The notes under the pieces were generated by a model that was not told the origin of the DNA, made no database searches, and saw nothing but the letters and a program-made list of their open reading frames with translations. Positions 3,880 through 5,969 of a DNA stretch of 5,969 bases are shown one piece after another (positions within the stretch are counted from its first letter, which is position 1; every line of letters starts with the position of its first letter). The stretch covers positions 1 to 5,969 of the forward strand of contig JAHENH010000081.1 in the NCBI GenBank assembly GCA_018609935.1, read 5' to 3'. Both the position numbers and the translations under genes were made by a program. The DNA comes from Halobacteriales archaeon (GTDB lineage: Archaea > Halobacteriota > Halobacteria > Halorutilales > JAHENH01).

Positions 3880-5085
3880 ATGAAAGAAGGAGATAGAGTT
3901 AGAGTGAAAAAGGATGATAAAAGCTTTGAGGGATTTTTAATACCTTCTCCTGAAAATGATCGGTTAGTTATAAAGCTTGAAAATGGATATAATATAGGTT
4001 TCAAAAAAGAAGATTCAAAGATAGATGTTATAGAAAAAACTGAAAAAAAGGTTGATATAAAAAGTGAGAAAAGAGAGTTATTCTTTGATGACGACCTTCC
4101 AACTATTTCTATAGTTTCTACTGGAGGTACTATAGCTTCCTCTGTTGATTATAGAACTGGAGCTGTAACAGCAAATTTTAACGCTGAAGAAATAATAAAG
4201 GAGATACCTGAACTTAAAGGATTAGCTAATTATAGGTCAAAGGTTGTATCTAAAAAGTTAAGTGAAAATATGGATCCTGAGGATTGGCAGAAACTAGCTA
4301 AAGTAGTATATGAAGAAATAAAATCTGGGTCCGACGGTATTGTTATAACACATGGAACTGATACAATGCAATATACTGCAAGTGCATTATCATTTATGAT
4401 TGATACTCCTGTTCCAATAGTTTTTACTGGATCTCAACGTTCTGCCGATAGGCCCTCAAGTGATAATGTAGTAAATGCAGTCTGTTCTGTAGAAACAGCA
4501 AAATCAGATATAGCAGAAGTTCTAGTTTGTATGCATTCTAATAAAAGTGACCTTAAATGTTCAATACATAGAGCTACTAGGGTCCGTAAAAACCATACTA
4601 GTAGAAGAGATGCATTCGAAACTATAGGGGGGGACCCGCTCGCAAATATAGACTATAATTCTAGAGAAATAAATATAAATAAAGAATTTGAGGAAAAAGG
4701 GAAAAAAGATCCTAGCCTTAAAGAGGGTTTAAACAAAAACGTCAGTCTGGTAAAGTTTTTCCCAGGATCAAATCCTAATATATTGGATAGTTATAGTGCA
4801 GATGGTATAATAATAGAAGGGACTGGACTAGGGCATGTTTCGCATGATTGGGTAGATAGGATTAAAAACGGGGAAGAACTCTTTGTTATTACATCACAAT
4901 GTATTGAAGGAAGAATATGTGATAGAGTATATGATACAGGTAGAGACCTATTGAAAGCTGGAGCGATAGAGGGAGAAGATATGGTTCCTGAAACAGCACT
5001 TGTTAAGGTAATGTGGGTGTTAGAAAATAAAAATAATCCAAGAGAAGCTATTAAACAAAATCTGGCAAACGAGATAACTAAATAA
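3880..5085 (+). CDS. gatD: Glu-tRNA(Gln) amidotransferase subunit D
   Basis: With GatE this cytoplasmic subunit turns misacylated Glu-tRNA(Gln) into Gln-tRNA(Gln); GatD is the asparaginase-like half that frees ammonia from the amide donor. The frame is open from a TTG at 3841, but I choose the ATG at 3880 (401 residues) because family proteins begin near MKEGDRVRVKKD. Domains: a small N-terminal barrel at about 1-50 (EGFLIPSPENDRLVIKLENG), a charged linker, then the asparaginase fold from about 74. The catalytic set is intact: STGGTIAS with Thr84, HGTDT with Thr160 and Asp161, and RKNHTSRRDAF with Lys237. Spacing (76 and 76) equals that of the Thr/Thr-Asp/Lys set described for the Methanothermobacter enzyme. 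The C-terminal segment (GTGLGHV, SQCIEGRI, ALVKVMWVL) is also typical. gatE is not adjacent. A GNAT-like gene follows after 8 bases. Identity very sure, start moderately sure. Confidence 0.95.
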   Translation: MKEGDRVRVKKDDKSFEGFLIPSPENDRLVIKLENGYNIGFKKEDSKIDVIEKTEKKVDIKSEKRELFFDDDLPTISIVSTGGTIASSVDYRTGAVTANFNAEEIIKEIPELKGLANYRSKVVSKKLSENMDPEDWQKLAKVVYEEIKSGSDGIVITHGTDTMQYTASALSFMIDTPVPIVFTGSQRSADRPSSDNVVNAVCSVETAKSDIAEVLVCMHSNKSDLKCSIHRATRVRKNHTSRRDAFETIGGDPLANIDYNSREININKEFEEKGKKDPSLKEGLNKNVSLVKFFPGSNPNILDSYSADGIIIEGTGLGHVSHDWVDRIKNGEELFVITSQCIEGRICDRVYDTGRDLLKAGAIEGEDMVPETALVKVMWVLENKNNPREAIKQNLANEITK

Positions 5086-5093
5086 AAAGATAT

Positions 5094-5864
5094 ATGAAAA
5101 TTGCTGATATAAAAAATAGAAACTCCCAAAAAATAAATGAATTTATACCATGGAATGATGGACTAAATAATAAATCAAATATATTGATTGCAGAGGAAAA
5201 AAAAGAGCCAATTGGAGCTATAAAATCTTCATTATATAGAGAAATTCCCTGGATAGATATAAAAATAGAAAAAAACGGTGAAACCACTAAAAATCTTATA
5301 AAAGAATCTTTAAGAGTACTAGATACAGATAAAGTATATTGTTTAATTTCGAATAAAGAAAAGGAAAAGAGATTTCTAGACGAATATGGTGAAATAATAG
5401 CGGAATTTAAATGTCTAAGAGATTTTTCTTTCCCTTACAAAGAAAATTTAAAAAAAATTACTGATATAGATTCTGTTTTTGATTCTGAAGCATATAATAA
5501 AACAAATGGTTTATATCCCACTAAAGACGGAAAAATCAAAAAAATAGACAGCGAAAAAAACATTTTTGCCATCCAAGAAAAAGGAAATCCAAAAAGTATT
5601 GTTATACTCGACGGAATAAAAAAAACACAAAAAAACCGTAGGGCATTATTCTTCGGGTTTACTTGGTGCAACCATAAACATGCTAGCCAAACTGCATTGG
5701 CTACAAGAGCAAAAGCATACGAAGAAGGACTGGATGATGTAATAATATGTTTGCCAAACAACCTATATATAGATTCTTTTGAACAAGCAGGCTTCAATAC
5801 CTATAAAACAATTTGCATATATAAAGTAACGGCATCTTCTATAAATAAAGAATATACACAATAA
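5094..5864 (+). CDS. GNAT-like acetyltransferase-fold protein, probably tandem
   Basis: A 256-residue protein beginning 8 bases after gatD and so probably on the same mRNA. I do not recognise a named family. The C-terminal part looks like a GNAT fold: SQTALATRAKAYEEGLDDV (198-216) resembles the helix after the acetyl-CoA loop, IICLPNN (217-223) the following strand, and SFEQAGFNTYKTICIYK (228-244) the usual last strands (xFExxGFxxxxxxxxY). The N-terminal ILIAEEKKEPIGAIKSS (30-46) resembles the beta2-beta3 hairpin of a second, degenerate GNAT unit. A clear Q/RxxGxG/A pyrophosphate loop is not visible; FGFTWCNHKHASQ (187-199) lies where it would be expected, so catalysis is uncertain. It is very Lys/Ile-rich, with no signal peptide or membrane segment. 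The neighbour suggests a link to tRNA or translation, but that is only context. No Shine-Dalgarno is evident. Confidence 0.55.
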   Translation: MKIADIKNRNSQKINEFIPWNDGLNNKSNILIAEEKKEPIGAIKSSLYREIPWIDIKIEKNGETTKNLIKESLRVLDTDKVYCLISNKEKEKRFLDEYGEIIAEFKCLRDFSFPYKENLKKITDIDSVFDSEAYNKTNGLYPTKDGKIKKIDSEKNIFAIQEKGNPKSIVILDGIKKTQKNRRALFFGFTWCNHKHASQTALATRAKAYEEGLDDVIICLPNNLYIDSFEQAGFNTYKTICIYKVTASSINKEYTQ

Positions 5865-5881
5865 AATCCTCAAAATAAAGT
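5862..5881 (-). terminator. T-rich tract behind tRNA-Arg
   Basis: On the minus strand the bases after the tRNA 3' end read GACTTTATTTTGAGGATTTTA, with two T4 runs. This likely ends the tRNA transcript; it lies in the 22-base gap between the convergent tRNA-Arg and GNAT-like gene. Confidence 0.4.
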
Positions 5882-5886
5882 CATAC

Positions 5887-5960
5887 ACGCCGGGTGGGAT
5901 TTGAACCCACGGCTAGCTGGTCCGAAGCCAGCCGCTCTGTCCAAGCTGAGCTACCGGCGC
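5887..5960 (-). tRNA. tRNA-Arg (anticodon UCG)
   Basis: The minus strand folds as a 74-base cloverleaf without an intron: acceptor GCGCCGG/CCGGCGT (first pair G-U), D-arm GCTC/GAGC, anticodon stem GCTGG/CCAGC around loop CTTCGGA giving anticodon TCG, variable loop TAGCC, and T-arm GTGGG-TTCAAAT-CCCAC. CCA is not encoded. It reads CGA codons. Only 9 bases upstream are in the window, so its promoter is not visible. Confidence 0.96.
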
Positions 5961-5969
5961 ACTATAGAA

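Noticed and set aside
5435..5797. Minus-strand frame of 120 codons inside the GNAT-like gene
   Set aside because: Antisense to a longer frame placed directly behind gatD; no domain or start signal.

Overview
The window reads as chromosome from an A+T-rich, probably halophilic archaeon. Archaeal markers are GatD (the archaea-specific Glu-tRNA(Gln) amidotransferase subunit), two tRNA genes with no encoded CCA, TATA boxes about 25-28 bases ahead of leaderless ATG starts, and SD-poor genes. The integrase, the argininosuccinate lyase and especially the sulfurtransferase resemble haloarchaeal proteins as I remember them, yet the DNA is far more A+T-rich than a typical haloarchaeon. A low-GC halophilic lineage such as Methanonatronarchaeia fits best; that is an inference, not a search result.

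Layout. (1) Bases 1-447, minus strand: N-terminal part of a haloarchaeal-type tyrosine recombinase, running off the left edge. (2) 448-681: its promoter/operator region with several palindromes. (3) 682-753, minus: tRNA-Gln(UUG), whose 3' end faces the integrase; this is the usual geometry of an integrative element or provirus attached at a tRNA, so the element probably extends left of the window. (4) 895-2295: argH, leaderless, with a shortened N-terminus. (5) 2380-3258: two-domain thiosulfate/3-mercaptopyruvate sulfurtransferase, with a TATA box inside a perfect 16-bp palindrome. (6) 3259-3840: about 580 bases with no intact gene. The right part (about 3465-3774) is a compact, highly structured block with its own BRE/TATA promoter. 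It has matching same-strand hairpins at both ends (identical CTTGA loops), a pseudoknot, a right end finishing in GTAGTTCAC, and short reading frames that look like scraps of TnpB. I read it as an internally deleted IS200/IS605-IS1341 element that keeps its ends and its omega/reRNA scaffold: an orphan omegaRNA-like locus next to gatD. (7) 3880-5085: gatD. (8) 5094-5864: a GNAT-like protein, probably co-transcribed with gatD. (9) 5887-5960, minus: tRNA-Arg(UCG).

Functional threads: tRNA-Gln and GatD belong to the same indirect route to Gln-tRNA(Gln) in archaea, where Glu-tRNA(Gln) is amidated by GatDE. ArgH completes arginine synthesis and a tRNA-Arg lies nearby, but nothing suggests these are co-regulated. 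The most interesting object is the orphan structured RNA at 3465-3774; the second is the integrase/tRNA-Gln junction at the left.
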